A stretch of 64,000 bases of DNA from Serinus canaria (taxonomy: Eukaryota > Chordata > Aves > Passeriformes > Fringillidae), in contig NC_066317.1 in the NCBI RefSeq assembly GCF_022539315.1, forward strand, positions 50,510,435 through 50,574,434, written 5' to 3'. Position 1 is the first letter of the stretch. Each line of letters opens with the position of its first letter. The notes below the pieces were generated by a model, which searched no databases, was not told the origin of the DNA, and saw only the letters and a program-made list of their open reading frames with translations. Shown one piece after another: positions 24,501-35,831 of the stretch. A program made the position numbers and the translations under genes.

Positions 24501-27500
24501 AAAGTGATATATAATCTAAGAGAGTGTCTTGCCTCATAATACTTTATCTCTTGTGGCTACAAGCATACAACATGCAACATTCCCATAGCAACCATTTATG
24601 ATATTACAAAAGATTTATAAACTTTTGTAAAAAGATCATAACTTTTGTATTAAGGTTTACAACTTCAGGGGAAATAAGCCATGCATGAATATTAACTAGA
24701 AAGAGAAATAATACTTTCCCACAATATGCTTAGTACACTAACAAAAATAGGAAAGAAAAATTAAAGATATGGACAGCACTGCTCTGAATTTTATGCTTTC
24801 CTAGACATTCTTTTTATTTTGACTTACAAATTCCTGGGTTTTAGAATTTACAGTGCACTTTTGAATTACAAAGAGGTATCTGTCTGTTGTAAGAGTGAGT
24901 ATGAAATTGTTGTTTATATATGGAAAATCTAAACTCCTACATTTGCTCCTAAACAAAATGTCCAATTCCATGAAGTCTGCTGCTTTGCATCTCTAATGAG
25001 AAACATATACCAGTCTAGCAATGTCATAAAATTTGCTGAAGAATCTAAACAAAACATAAGTTACAACCTTTTTTATATTGTGACCTGCTGCTGTCTGGCA
25101 CCCTGAAATTTTATTTTCTATTGTTGTCTCTCAAATTTCATGCCTTCACTGAAAAGACTGAAAAGAAAATATTTTTAATAATTCCTTATGACTTTTCAGT
25201 GAATATGCAGAGGACCAAAAATTTTAAATATAAGAAACTTCAGAGAAAAAATATTATAATGGAAATAATCATTCAAATTAATTTGTGTATGAAGTTATGT
25301 TTAAAACATTAACATGACTGCATCATTTTACCTTGGGTAGAGTTTAGAAATGTATCTCTCAAAATATGCTAAGTTCTTCTAACTACATGGTTAGGATGAA
25401 CTTCCCAGACTTATCATTCCATGGACTAGAAAAAATTTTAAGCAAAGTTTGTAGTTTCATATTTTATTGATATTTATTTTTGTACTTCCTATTGAATTAT
25501 AAGTGGGAAAAAGGAAAATGAAGAACATGTTTGAATTGTTCTTTATTATTAATATTATTAATGTTTAACTTGATTAGAAACCTATTTTCATGAAAGTATC
25601 AGTAATTCTAAAAAAGACCATTTTGCCTTTCTTAAATTCAGTCTTTATGTTCCTGCATCAGGACTGAATGCATTTCATAGAACAGGATAATCAGATTACC
25701 TAACCCAAAAACCTAGACATCAAGAAGCTGTGAAACCAATAGGTTATTGAATTCCTACACTGTATGTGGTTTTTTTCCTGTTCCAGTCCTTGTGTTAGCT
25801 TTGAAAGTGAATTGACAGTTTGTGCGACTGCAGTTTACATTTTTCTACTACTCTTACTACCCTTTTCCTATATTACTCTAATTTAGACATTCAGGGCATA
25901 TTCAGATGAATATATTTACAACACAAGATATATCAATGTCCTTCCATGGAAATATCTTTTCCATTATGACATTAGTGAGTTAAGTCCTCCTAAAAAGTAG
26001 TGGAATAAAATTTGCAAAAATCACTAAGACATTATCACTTGAATTTCTCCCGATATTCTCTCCACTTTATGAGGTCAGAAATAATCAATACCTATCCAAA
26101 ATTTTCAACAAGCCTTGGGAAGTCCTGTAAAAAAGAGAAAAAAATATAATTTCATATCATATGTTAATGTCACATCAAAATGCCCATGAAGTGAACCTAA
26201 CTCTCATGTTAAGCTTTGACATTTAAAATTGATCTAGATAGTACTTAGGGTTTTTGTAAACCGATTTTCTTTAGAACAGAGTTCTAATCACCCCTTAAGT
26301 AAACTAAAAGTAATTTATGCAATTTAGAAGTATTCAACTGTGTAGCTACATTTTGATTAAACTTATTGTTGGTCTATGTATAATCACATGTTGATTTTTT
26401 CCTACTCTATCTCTTCATAGTTAAGGATCAGTTGCATTATTTTTATTAGCTTACATTTTAGACACCCATCACCAGTTAACATTCTATTTCCCTAGATTTT
26501 ATTTACAAGTCTATGACTCAGAGGGGAAAAGCACAAAGAAATCCTCCTAATTACATGAAAAATCACTATGTTACAATAAAGTAATGAAAGGCTATTATGT
26601 TTCATATTGGTCTGTATATTCAAGCTCCTGAAAGAAAGGGGTTGCTGAATTGATTATAATTTGTGTGGAATGGACTGTATATGCATGTTAAGAAATTTTC
26701 TACAAAATTACACAAAATTGGAACATCACCATAGCAATATTATATTGTATGCAATTTTAACTAAATATTATAATCTTAAATAGAAACTTTTTTGATATGT
26801 ATCATGCTCTGTAAAATTTTTTACTGAAAGGAATTTTTAGAAAGTGTGTGAATGCTTATGCAAAATGAATTTTGTAGAATTTGCTAGGAGTCCAAGAAAG
26901 TTCAAGTGAGTGTTTAGTGAAAACACTTGATGGTAATGTATTTAAGGGCAGTAGTAGAGAAGATGAGGTGAATTTTATTGTTCTCTTCCAGTACCTTTTC
27001 TCCTGGTCTCTCTGGAACCCAGCAGTGCTTTATGCAGATGCACTCAGCTTTTCATGGCCAGCTGCAGGATCTTAGCTGCTCATTTCAAGTAAGAGTTATG
27101 AAAAGGTTCATTCAGCTTCCTTGATCCTGCATCGTGAAGACTTCTTAAAGTTAGTATTTTTTGCTTCTTTCCATTTAAAAATATTCTTAAATAGGAGCTC
27201 TTCCATTATCCCAAAATAGAAAGTCAACAATACTTCAGCTCACTCCAAACCATCTGTTTACACTCATTTCTATATCAAACTTCTCAGCCATTTGCATTTT
27301 GCCCAAGCTGTTAGTTCTTCCCTTGCCAACATTAAATAACATCCCACAGTTGTGGTAGTTCTTTTCAGTCATAGTGCTAGAATAAATTTTCATCAATGGA
27401 GGGAACATCTTAAGATAGATGTATGAATATCTGAAAATTATGTAAAAAGCAAGTAGTGCAGAAATGCTATGTTGTTTAATACATTGGTTTTAAAATTTGT

Positions 27501-30370
27501 TTCATTAACCATATACAAGTTATATAAAGGAAATACAGACCCTTCTTTAGTATAATTTTACCATGTAAATAATACTATCTGTATTCTCTACACGACATGA
27601 ATTTGTCATTTCACCTCAATTTGTTAGAAAAAGAGCCCTACTACCATTATGAGCTACATAGGACTGAGATCATTAGCGTCCAAAATAAGATTAAAATCTC
27701 TTACTTTCCTGGTTTAATTTTTTTAAGTAGCTTCTCTGTTTCTCATGGGGATATGCTAAATAAATTGGAAAAAGAAAAACAAAAAACAAACCAAGCAATG
27801 AAAACCCTGTCATCAAAAGATATCATATGCTTTTTTTAATGCATTTTCAAAAACATCTCCTCCCTTTTGACTTCAGACACACTGAATTATTTTGTATTAC
27901 TTTCCAGTGTAATTAATGTACCCTTATGCATAATGTGCAGTGAAAAGAGGTCTTATATGAAGAAACAAGAAAGATAAATGATCCAATATAAATGAAAAAT
28001 ACTTTGCTAGTCACTTAGCAGCAATAGGTCTCCTCAAGATTGCTTAAAATACTCCTGATTTTTGAGTAGGTTTTGAAACCTGGGGATAATATTATCAAGG
28101 CTTGATGATGATTAATACATGAAGTTGTGCCCAGAAATATTTGTCCTAATAACTAATTTTAAAAATTGACAAACTTGAAAGGATTTACAATGTAATCAAT
28201 TTTTTTCCATTCATGTTCCATCTTCCATCTGTTGTCTACAGTAGTTTAAAGATTACAGAATTAAGTTGACACATTTGGCTGTATTCATTTAAAATCCAAA
28301 TCACTAAGAAATGAGAGGATTCTTTATTCTTTCCTTTTTCAAAACACGATCTAAAAAGCACCAAACCTCTCTTCATAACAACTTCTGCTATGTCGGCTGA
28401 AGTAAATAAAGTCATTTCTTATGTAGATAACAGAGTGACAGAGACAGCCACAATGCAGTTTCTTAACACTGCCTTACTAGTGTGTGTTTGATCTCACAAG
28501 TACCTCTTTTGGGAAAGGAGCTCACTCCATTTCTGTTAATGATAAATTTTGCCATTCCAAAGGATTTCCTAAAATCGATGTTTCTTACTGTGATGGTGCC
28601 TTAAGGAAAACAAGACTGAAAACAGATATATCAGCATACATCTAGAATAACTTAGTTAGTTTCAGTGCTGTGATTTCATGCTTCAACAACAGAATAAAAT
28701 ATATGACTTAAAGACATATTTTGTGGAAACATTGTAAGGGAATATGATCCAGAAATGTATAATGATTATAAAAGAGTTTAGCAAAGTGAGAAAAAAGTGA
28801 GAAAAGGGAGTATAAGAACCACATACAAATAATCAAAACAAATAATCAAAAGAATGAGAAGCTGAGAAAAATCACCAGTCAGAATTTGCTTTTGACTCAT
28901 TCAGAAATCAGTAAAAAAATTCCCCTGCACATCTAGTCATGAGCTGCAAATTGTTGTTAGAAACAGTCTAAGGAGGTCAAAGGAGGCAGTAGTAAGATCC
29001 TTTGTTATTAGCCTGTGCTAGCAGTCTGCAGCATTTCCTCAGGATTAGATACCTAAATGTTTTAAAGATTATATGCTTAAGTATGAAAAAACTTCAGCAT
29101 ATTTAGCTCCACTTTCCACTTTTTCCATATTGTGAGAAATGGTAGTCTGGGTGAGCACTAAACCTTTTATTACAGTGGTGATCTGATTATGATTTATGAA
29201 AATTTTATTTCTACTTGCTTCAAAACGAAAGAGAAAATTATTTTTGTGGTTCTGGTTTGTAGCTTTGCAAAACAACTGTCTACTGCACGTTCAGTTCTAT
29301 AGTCTCTTATCTATACATATTATTTGTTAATGACAGAAATAAAATACAGAACTTTTTTTTATTACAAATACCTTTCTCTGTTTAAATCATTGGAACTAGA
29401 AATCAGTCTTGAATTTCAAGGTAAAAAAAAATCTGTCTTCTCAAACATTTAATATTTAAAAAACTCACCTGAATTTAGATCATATAATTAATATGATATC
29501 ATCCTATCTGAAATGCTTAATACAGGCAATACAGAGAATCTGAACCTTTCAATTATAATTTCCAAAGTTTGTAATTTTTTAGAGTCATGTAGGTCAGTGG
29601 TCTGAACACAGAATTTTACAGTGCACACACAATTTATCAGTTCATTAAATATGGAAAGTGACTGTGGAAGCTAAAATGCAGGTCACCTGTTCATAAAAAA
29701 AAAAAAACATTTTGTTTTTGAGTTGCTGGTGCAACAGCTCTTCCTACCTTTGTGTCTATAATTCATGTAAAGAAAGTTTAGTACCAGGGCCAATATAGCA
29801 GTCAGTGTGTGTGTACATATATACATAAAATTGATACAGGAAGACCTATTTTAATTTAGTTTTTAAATATTTGTATTACTCAAGCTAATGGTTATCTTGA
29901 ATAAGTTGATAGTTTTTAAGAGAAATCAGCTCAACAGAGTTCAAAGCAAATATCCATAGTATTTTGGGTTGCAGTTTATCAGGTTGATAAAATCTGAGGG
30001 CTTCTAATAGCATCTGTCTTACTCTTAATTTACTAGATTTTGAGGAATTTAGTAAAAGTCGCAACAATGGGGACTTCTTTTCTTTATTGAGACTCTACTT
30101 CACATAGAAAGAAAAGAGAAAGAAAAAAACCCTTGTCTTTAATAAGGCCTAGGTAAATGGATAGGAGGGTTAAGATATAGCAAAGGAGACCTCTTGAACA
30201 GCAAGCAAGACAGGAAACCCATAACCAGTAACCACAGAATGATATTTTTCCATTTCCTTAATTTAATTCAGTGAAGTAAAAGCAGTAAGCAAAATCTGTG
30301 CTCAGATCCACATGGTATTTCTAATTGGTTGAGCCAAAGTACAAGGCAGCCTTATGTAAAGATCCAATTA
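21586..30370. other. Longest stretch without recognisable elements
   Basis: Nearly 9 kb of A+T-rich sequence between the two family-A LTRs. No CR1, LTR, RNA gene or coding exon could be supported. A patch at about 22140-22300 is richer in G+C than its surroundings but matches nothing I know. An A12 run is at 29696-29707, and a GTGTGTGTGTACATATATACAT simple repeat lies near 29803-29825. All open frames are short and A+T-driven. Confidence 0.55.
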
Positions 30371-30700
30371 TTAGAGAGACGCTCTGCCTGAATTAGGGTG
30401 CAAATGGGACCATATGCTGAAGTCAACAGTGCAAATTTTAGTTATAAATGTCAGGTAGAGAGAGGGAGAGAAAGAAATAGGAAAAGGAGAAGGGGAGCAG
30501 AGAGAGAGAGAAAAAAGAAATAGGAAAGGAGCAGAGAGAAAGAGTGATAGACAGATGAAGTAGAAAGATACCACTCCTGTGGATCCAGAGGCATCCTGCT
30601 GGTCTTCTTCTTCTGGTCCTCTCAGTGGTGAGGGATGGTGAGGGTCCCATGAAACACAGAGTTCAATGGATTTGTAGATGATCAGATTTGGGATGTGCCC
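30371..30700 (-). mobile_element. Endogenous-retrovirus LTR (family A, copy 2)
   Basis: On the minus strand this region reproduces the 21290-21585 LTR in order: ACCACTGAGAGG, then CTCTGGATCCACAGG with GTGGTATCTTTCTAC, a long CT-rich tract (GA-rich on the plus strand, about 30455-30555), CTACCTGACATTTATAACTA, AAAATTTGCACTGTTGACTT, CAGCATATGGTCCC and AATTCAGGCAGAG. The polyadenylation signal present as AATAAA in copy 1 is degraded here (AACTAAAA). The two copies diverge at many positions and have indels in the CT tract, so they are old, independent insertions. The 134-codon minus-strand frame across it is non-coding LTR sequence. Confidence 0.8.
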
Positions 30701-31240
30701 AAGAGTGTCCTCTGCAGGGATGGAGGAAGTTCTACAAACTCTGGATCTGTTGGAGCACTTGTGAATCACATGCAATCCTCTGGTGTAAGCCCTCAGAAAG
30801 GAGTCTGGGGGTGTGCTTTGGAGGTCTTTGGCGGTTTATGGCTCCTAAGACATGGCAGGTGCCTGTCATGTGACTGTTCTGCGGGAATGACCTTCTCGGG
30901 AGAGGGGCCTGGTTTTCCAACTGAGCCAGTTTGTGTAAGGGAGGGCTCTCTGCAAGGACTGTCCTTTATCTGACTTGTAGACTCCAGTGCTGGGTGTTCA
31001 TCCCCCCTGGTTTTGCCATCACCTCCCAAAAACTCTCTTCCTTCCCCTCAGTTTTGGGGAAGTGTGTGCAAACCTGGCCTCTGCAAATGAGCCTGTGGGT
31101 TATAACCTCCCCCAATGGAAGGACCTGATTTTTTTTTTTTTAGGACACTTGCTGGGTTTGGCTTTCCTTATGCATGCACTCCTCTCCCTCATCCTTGTTT
31201 ACTTCACTTTAGACCAGAGATAATTAGTCAACAAGAAAGA
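30701..31240. other. GC-richer island of unknown identity
   Basis: This 540-bp block is clearly richer in G+C than the surrounding sequence and sits between the LTR's 5' side and a CR1. Being upstream of the LTR on the minus strand, it could be the LTR's U3 part, the 3' end of a retroviral internal region, or another element. Short overlapping frames of 60-90 codons exist on both strands without recognisable domains. A T12-13 run at about 31129-31141 lies near its right edge. I could not assign it. Confidence 0.5.
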
Positions 31241-31242
31241 CT

Positions 31243-31637
31243 CAAAGCTGTTGGAGTGAGTCCAGAGGAAGGCTGTCCTTGAAGATGATGAGAGGGCTGT
31301 AGTGCCCCTCCTAAGAAAACAAGCTGAGAGGGTTGGGGTTGGTCTGCTTGGAGAGCAGAAAGCTCTGAGGAGACCTCACTGCGATCCTCCAGTGCTTAAA
31401 AGTGGCTTAGAAAAAAGTGTGAGGCTGGCTTTTTACACACTTAGTAGTTAGGCACTGGAAGAGGTTGTCCAGAAAGTTTGTGGAGTCCTCATGCTGGAAT
31501 TGTTTAGAACCAGACTGAGACTGGATGCAGCCATGAGCAACCTGATCTAACCGGTGGCACTCTTCCCTATGGAGGGTGGGTTGGAATTGGACAGTCTTAG
31601 GGTCCCTTCCAATCCAAACCTTTCTATGATACTCTGA
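31243..31637 (+). mobile_element. CR1 LINE, 5'-truncated copy
   Basis: It starts with CTGTTGGAGTGAGTCCAGAG, the CR1 segment encoding the L-E-x-V-Q-R block, and runs through GATGATGAGAGGGCTG, a degraded ETL-type block, and GGCACTGGAAGAGGTTGTCC. It ends with GGGTCCCTTCCAATCCAAAC and TTTCTATGATACTCTGAT, the CR1 3' terminal repeat region. Length is about 395 bp. Frames are broken by indels, so it is a dead copy. It lies next to the GC-richer island and LTR, making a small cluster of retroelements. Confidence 0.92.
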
Positions 31638-34600
31638 TTTGCATATGCACATATTTTAAAAATAACTCTAGAAATCTTATGTCTAATCTATACATATTTT
31701 TAGTAGTAATATTTATTCTAAAGATATTTTCTGTATCATAGAATATTCAGACTGATTTGCATATGGATATCAGAAGTTAACCCCACATAAACTTTGAAGT
31801 GAGAACATTAAATAATAATTATTAATAAGGCTAGTGGAAGACATAATCCAAAGCTGTGAATCATATTGTGAATGCTCCAGAAGATTCACGGCATGTTAAA
31901 AGTTTTCAACTGGGTCTTACTTTGTTTTCTGTTGCTTTAGTGAGAAGAGATGTCTTCTAACCTTATTCAGTGAAAGGTCTGGCAGGTTTTCAAAACTGTT
32001 AAATCTTTTATCTCAACTTCATATTTTGTATATCTAAGCAGGCATTTTTGAGAGGAAGCGCTGGTTTTACAACTTTGTTGTCAGACTGTGTTGCATCTGC
32101 CATCTAATCATTAGAGTGTTTTTCAAAAAGACTAAAGATAGTTCATCAAATAAGAAAAGAAAATACTAATTTCCATTAGAGGCAGTTGAAGGAAGAAGGA
32201 CATCATTATTGCAAACACTTTAGTGAATTTTTCCTTGTTTCATTTTCTACCAGCTGTGATGTCAATGAATATCTAGTCCTGCAAAATTTCACACACATGA
32301 GTAGTTCTCATTGCTTTTAAATTAATTACTGTCATGATAAAACTATCAGCAAGAGACAGGCTATTTGGGATGGAATCTATACCTGGTGTTAATTTCTTCC
32401 AGGAAATGTAGCCTCCAGCTGGCTATGTGAAATGGAGCTTAAACCTCTTTGTGACTCTAAAAGTTAGCAGAGTATTTTGTGTTTATTTTGAACTTCTTAA
32501 ATATTATAATTATGTTCTTGTTTGTTTCTGTTCCTTCTTAGTTCTAAATGAATTTTACATCTGTGATATTTCAGATTTTCTTTCCAAAACAAGAGATAAA
32601 TTGCATAAAATGGTAAGGAAAAAAGACTAACAGCTGAAAAATATTCTTCAGCAATGTTAGGAAATTGATAAGTGAGTTGGAGTAGACTTGAGTGTCAAAT
32701 ATTTAGGAAGTGAACAATTCTTACCCTATTCTCTCCTTTTACATTTGAAGTTAATTTATCTTAGTCATATAAAACCAATTAAACCAATTTTCTGCAGGTT
32801 TTCTTTACAAACTGAGGCTGTCTGCATACCTAAAACTACAGGTGGGTTTGTATTTTTTTCTGAAGAATACTTCTGATACTGTCTTTTCAGTTATGAGATA
32901 GGAAAAATTTAGAAAACCAGCAGTTGAAATTTTTTTTTTTTTTGCAAAGTTCACATTATCCAAATTCCGTAGCTATATAAAATGATGATTTCTAGTGTGC
33001 TTGACTTCAGTACAGTAATGCAGTTTCACAGCAGACAAAGGCTTTAAGAGTTTGGTACTTCCTTGCTTAGGAAAAAGAATCTTCTCTTTCTCCAAGTAGT
33101 CTAAACAACATGCTGTACTTTTGTGAACTGCTGGATGTATTTTTCAATCTGTGAATCTGATTCTTTGTAAATCCCTCAAAATTAAAAATATCTGTAGTCA
33201 TGTAACTGCTTATGCCTTTGAAAAGGATTTATTTTTTTCATACTATTAAAAGAAGGAGATGAAACTCAAGAAAGTGAATAACAGCCTCTGATCTGATGTC
33301 ACTTTTCTCAGCTCAATCCCAGATCAGTCATGCTCAGCAGGAGTAAAAGTGCAAGTGAATAAGGTTTATTTCCCTCTGAACTGTAAAAAGGAATCAGGAC
33401 TGCAAAACTAAACGTTCTGCTGATGATAAAATTTAAAAAATATCTAGGGGGAAATTCAGTCAGCTCAGAGAACATCAGTCCTGGTGTACAAGGGCAATCA
33501 ATGTGTACATTGCTGGGGTCAGTGAGGAATGAATTATTAGTGTCCTGGTTAAAAGAAGAGTAGTGGTTAAAATCTGGCCCCCCTTTTTACAGAGATTTCC
33601 CCAATGTAGGGGAATTTAATTGAGAAAAAAAATGCAGTCTGGATTCTTTAAAGTTTCTCTGTGACTTTTAATAATGGCATGTGTAATATCAGTCCATAGT
33701 TATTTTAAGCATCCCGTGAACTCCAAAAATACAGAAACCTTTGAGTGTCCAGAAATCATTTCACTATCTGTATCCTTCAGACCTCCATCAGCAAAAAAAC
33801 AATGATATGATGTGTGGTACGTGTTACACTGGAATGTAAGAACACAAATAGGAGCAAAGAATTGACAATGTGAAGATTTTTTATGTGTTTGGAAAGTTAC
33901 TGCAGCAGAAGAGCCAAAGAGAGCTGACTCAACCTGAAGTAGATGTTTCTGTGTTCCTTTTGACATGACAACCTGAGAAAGAAAGGTGTGTTTAAAGAAT
34001 AAAATACATAGAAATGAAAAAGAAATCAAATGCTGTTTTTCTGAAGGATATCTAAATGTGAATATCCTTTATAAAGGACATCTAAATATCTCCCCATTTC
34101 CTGCTCTGTGTCCCAATATGCCTTATAAAAAAGAATTTGATTTTAGTCTTTAAAAAGTTATTTTTAAAAGTGATCTTGGAAATTTAATGCAACATATAGA
34201 TTCAAGGAAAGCAAAATATATGGCAAAGCACTTATAAAACCTTCACTGCTGCGCTGAAAGGAGCTATGAATATTGAAAGGGATAGAGAGAATGCATTCAT
34301 TATTTTCTTTTCTGAGATGTATTAGCATAGCAAGCTCAGAAGATGAGGTCAAACATTTCTTCTTTGACACTGATCGTTCCCCTTCATGTCCATATATAAC
34401 TTTAGCTGTGTATGTCTTAAGAATTTTCAAAACTGTAATTTGCTTTGCTAACCAAAACACAACAAGAAACAAGGCAGATTTTGTTTGCCATATCTCTGTG
34501 TAGAAGTGATCAACAAAGATCTATTTGATATAATTTACATCTTCACTAGAATTTCATGCTTAAGGTAATTATGTGAAAATTAGAGCATTTCAAACTTTGC

Positions 34601-35320
34601 TAGACCCCAGACATTCCTGAATCTTATACAAAATACTATTTATTTTTATGAAACAAAACCACTATGACGTTAATAATACTATGTATTTAAAATGAAAAAA
34701 AATGTAAAAATATAGTTTTAAACATGAGAAACATAATTTAGATCAGGTGGACTCTGTCATTTAGAGGTTACAAAGAGTAATGAATAGGAACAATACAACT
34801 GCAAAGAATTATTTTTAATCCATTTCCTTTATGCCTACAATTTACAGTGTAAAAATCTTCCCTCATACTCTTTTTTATTTGTTTGTGGTTTGTTTCAGAT
34901 GTTCAATACCATAATAATTATAATATTCTTCTCTTTCTCAAAGAGACTTTGAAAGTTTTCTTGGACACATATGCTCCGTTAAAGATTTTAGAAGACTGGT
35001 GTGGAAAGTGGATAATTTTTTCTACATGAATGCTGTAGAAGTATGTATCAAAGTTTTTTGACAACATGACTATATAAGAGATTTCTTTCTTCCTAAAGAC
35101 ATAATAGAAAGGAAAGAGGAAAAAGGTTCAACTTTAAATTTTGTAGCTTTCCATATGCCATTCATCAGGACTTATGAAGCTAAATAAAGCATCTAGCTGA
35201 AATGAAAACTGATGTAAAAAGTACAGATTAATTTGAAATGAGGACATTTGAGAGTCACATGTTTAGTGATTATCATTGTTATACTAACATTATTAAATGC
35301 AGTGGGAAAGCAGAAGTGTG
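31638..35320. other. A+T-rich stretch without recognisable genes
   Basis: No supported gene or transposon. It contains a T run at about 32930-32943. Two overlong minus-strand frames, 33700-34029 (109 codons) and 34164-34472 (102 codons), have no recognisable domain, conserved motif or signal peptide and are most likely chance. Around 34035-34085 a GGA(T/C)ATCTAAAT word is repeated twice about 30 bp apart. Confidence 0.55.
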
Positions 35321-35831
35321 CCCTTCCCTTCCCTTCCCTTCCCTTCCCTTCCCTTCCCTTCCCTTCCCTTCCCTTCCCTTCCCTTCCCTTCCCTTCCTTC
35401 CCTTCCCTTCCCTCCCTTCCTTCCCTTCCCTTCCCTTCCCTTCCCTTCCCTTCCCTTCCCTTCCCTTCCCTTCCTTCCCTTCCCTTCCCTTCCCTTCCCT
35501 TCCCTTCCCTTCCCTTCCCTTCCTTCCCTTCCCTTCCCTTCCCTTCCCTTCCCTTCCCTTCCCTTCCCTTCCCTTCCCTTCCCTTCCCTTCCTTCCCTTC
35601 CCTTCCCTTCCCTTCCCTTCCCTTCCCTTCCCTTCCCTTCCTTCCCTTCCCTTCCCTTCCCTTCCCTTCCCTTCCCTTCCCTTCCCTTCCCTTCCCTTCC
35701 CTCCCTTCCCTTCCCTTCCCTTCCCTTCCCTTCCCTTCCCCTTCCCCTTCCCCTTCCCCTTCCCCTTCCCCTTCCCCTTCCCCTTCCCCTTCCCCTTCTC
35801 CTTCCCCTTCCCCTTCCCCTTCCCCTTTTCC
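35321..35831. repeat. Polypyrimidine satellite, (CCCTT)n passing into (CCCCTT)n
   Basis: A 511-bp tract with only C and T on the plus strand. It parses exactly as pentamer CCCTT blocks separated by single shortened units: 15 pentamers, CCTT, 2, CCCT, 1, CCTT, 10, CCTT, 9, CCTT, 13, CCTT, 9, CCTT, 11, CCCT, then 7 pentamers. From 35738 to 35827 follow 15 hexamers CCCCTT, of which the 11th is CTCCTT. On the minus strand this is GGGAA/GGGGAA repeated, with regular G3-G4 runs. Homopurine-homopyrimidine mirror repeats of this kind can form triplex DNA, and the G-rich strand can form G-quadruplexes (known property, not shown here). The long Pro/Phe/Leu/Ser and Gly/Lys/Arg/Glu frames crossing it are artefacts. 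Confidence 0.99.

Noticed and set aside
30371..31128. Several overlapping 60-134-codon frames on both strands
   Set aside because: They lie in LTR sequence and the adjoining GC-richer island, where stop codons are rare by composition. No domain or conserved motif is visible, and the CT-rich tract explains the Ser/Leu/Phe content.
33700..34029. 109-codon minus-strand frame
   Set aside because: It is the longest frame outside recognised repeats, but has no domain, no signal peptide and no splice or promoter context. A frame of this size is not surprising in 64 kb searched in six frames.
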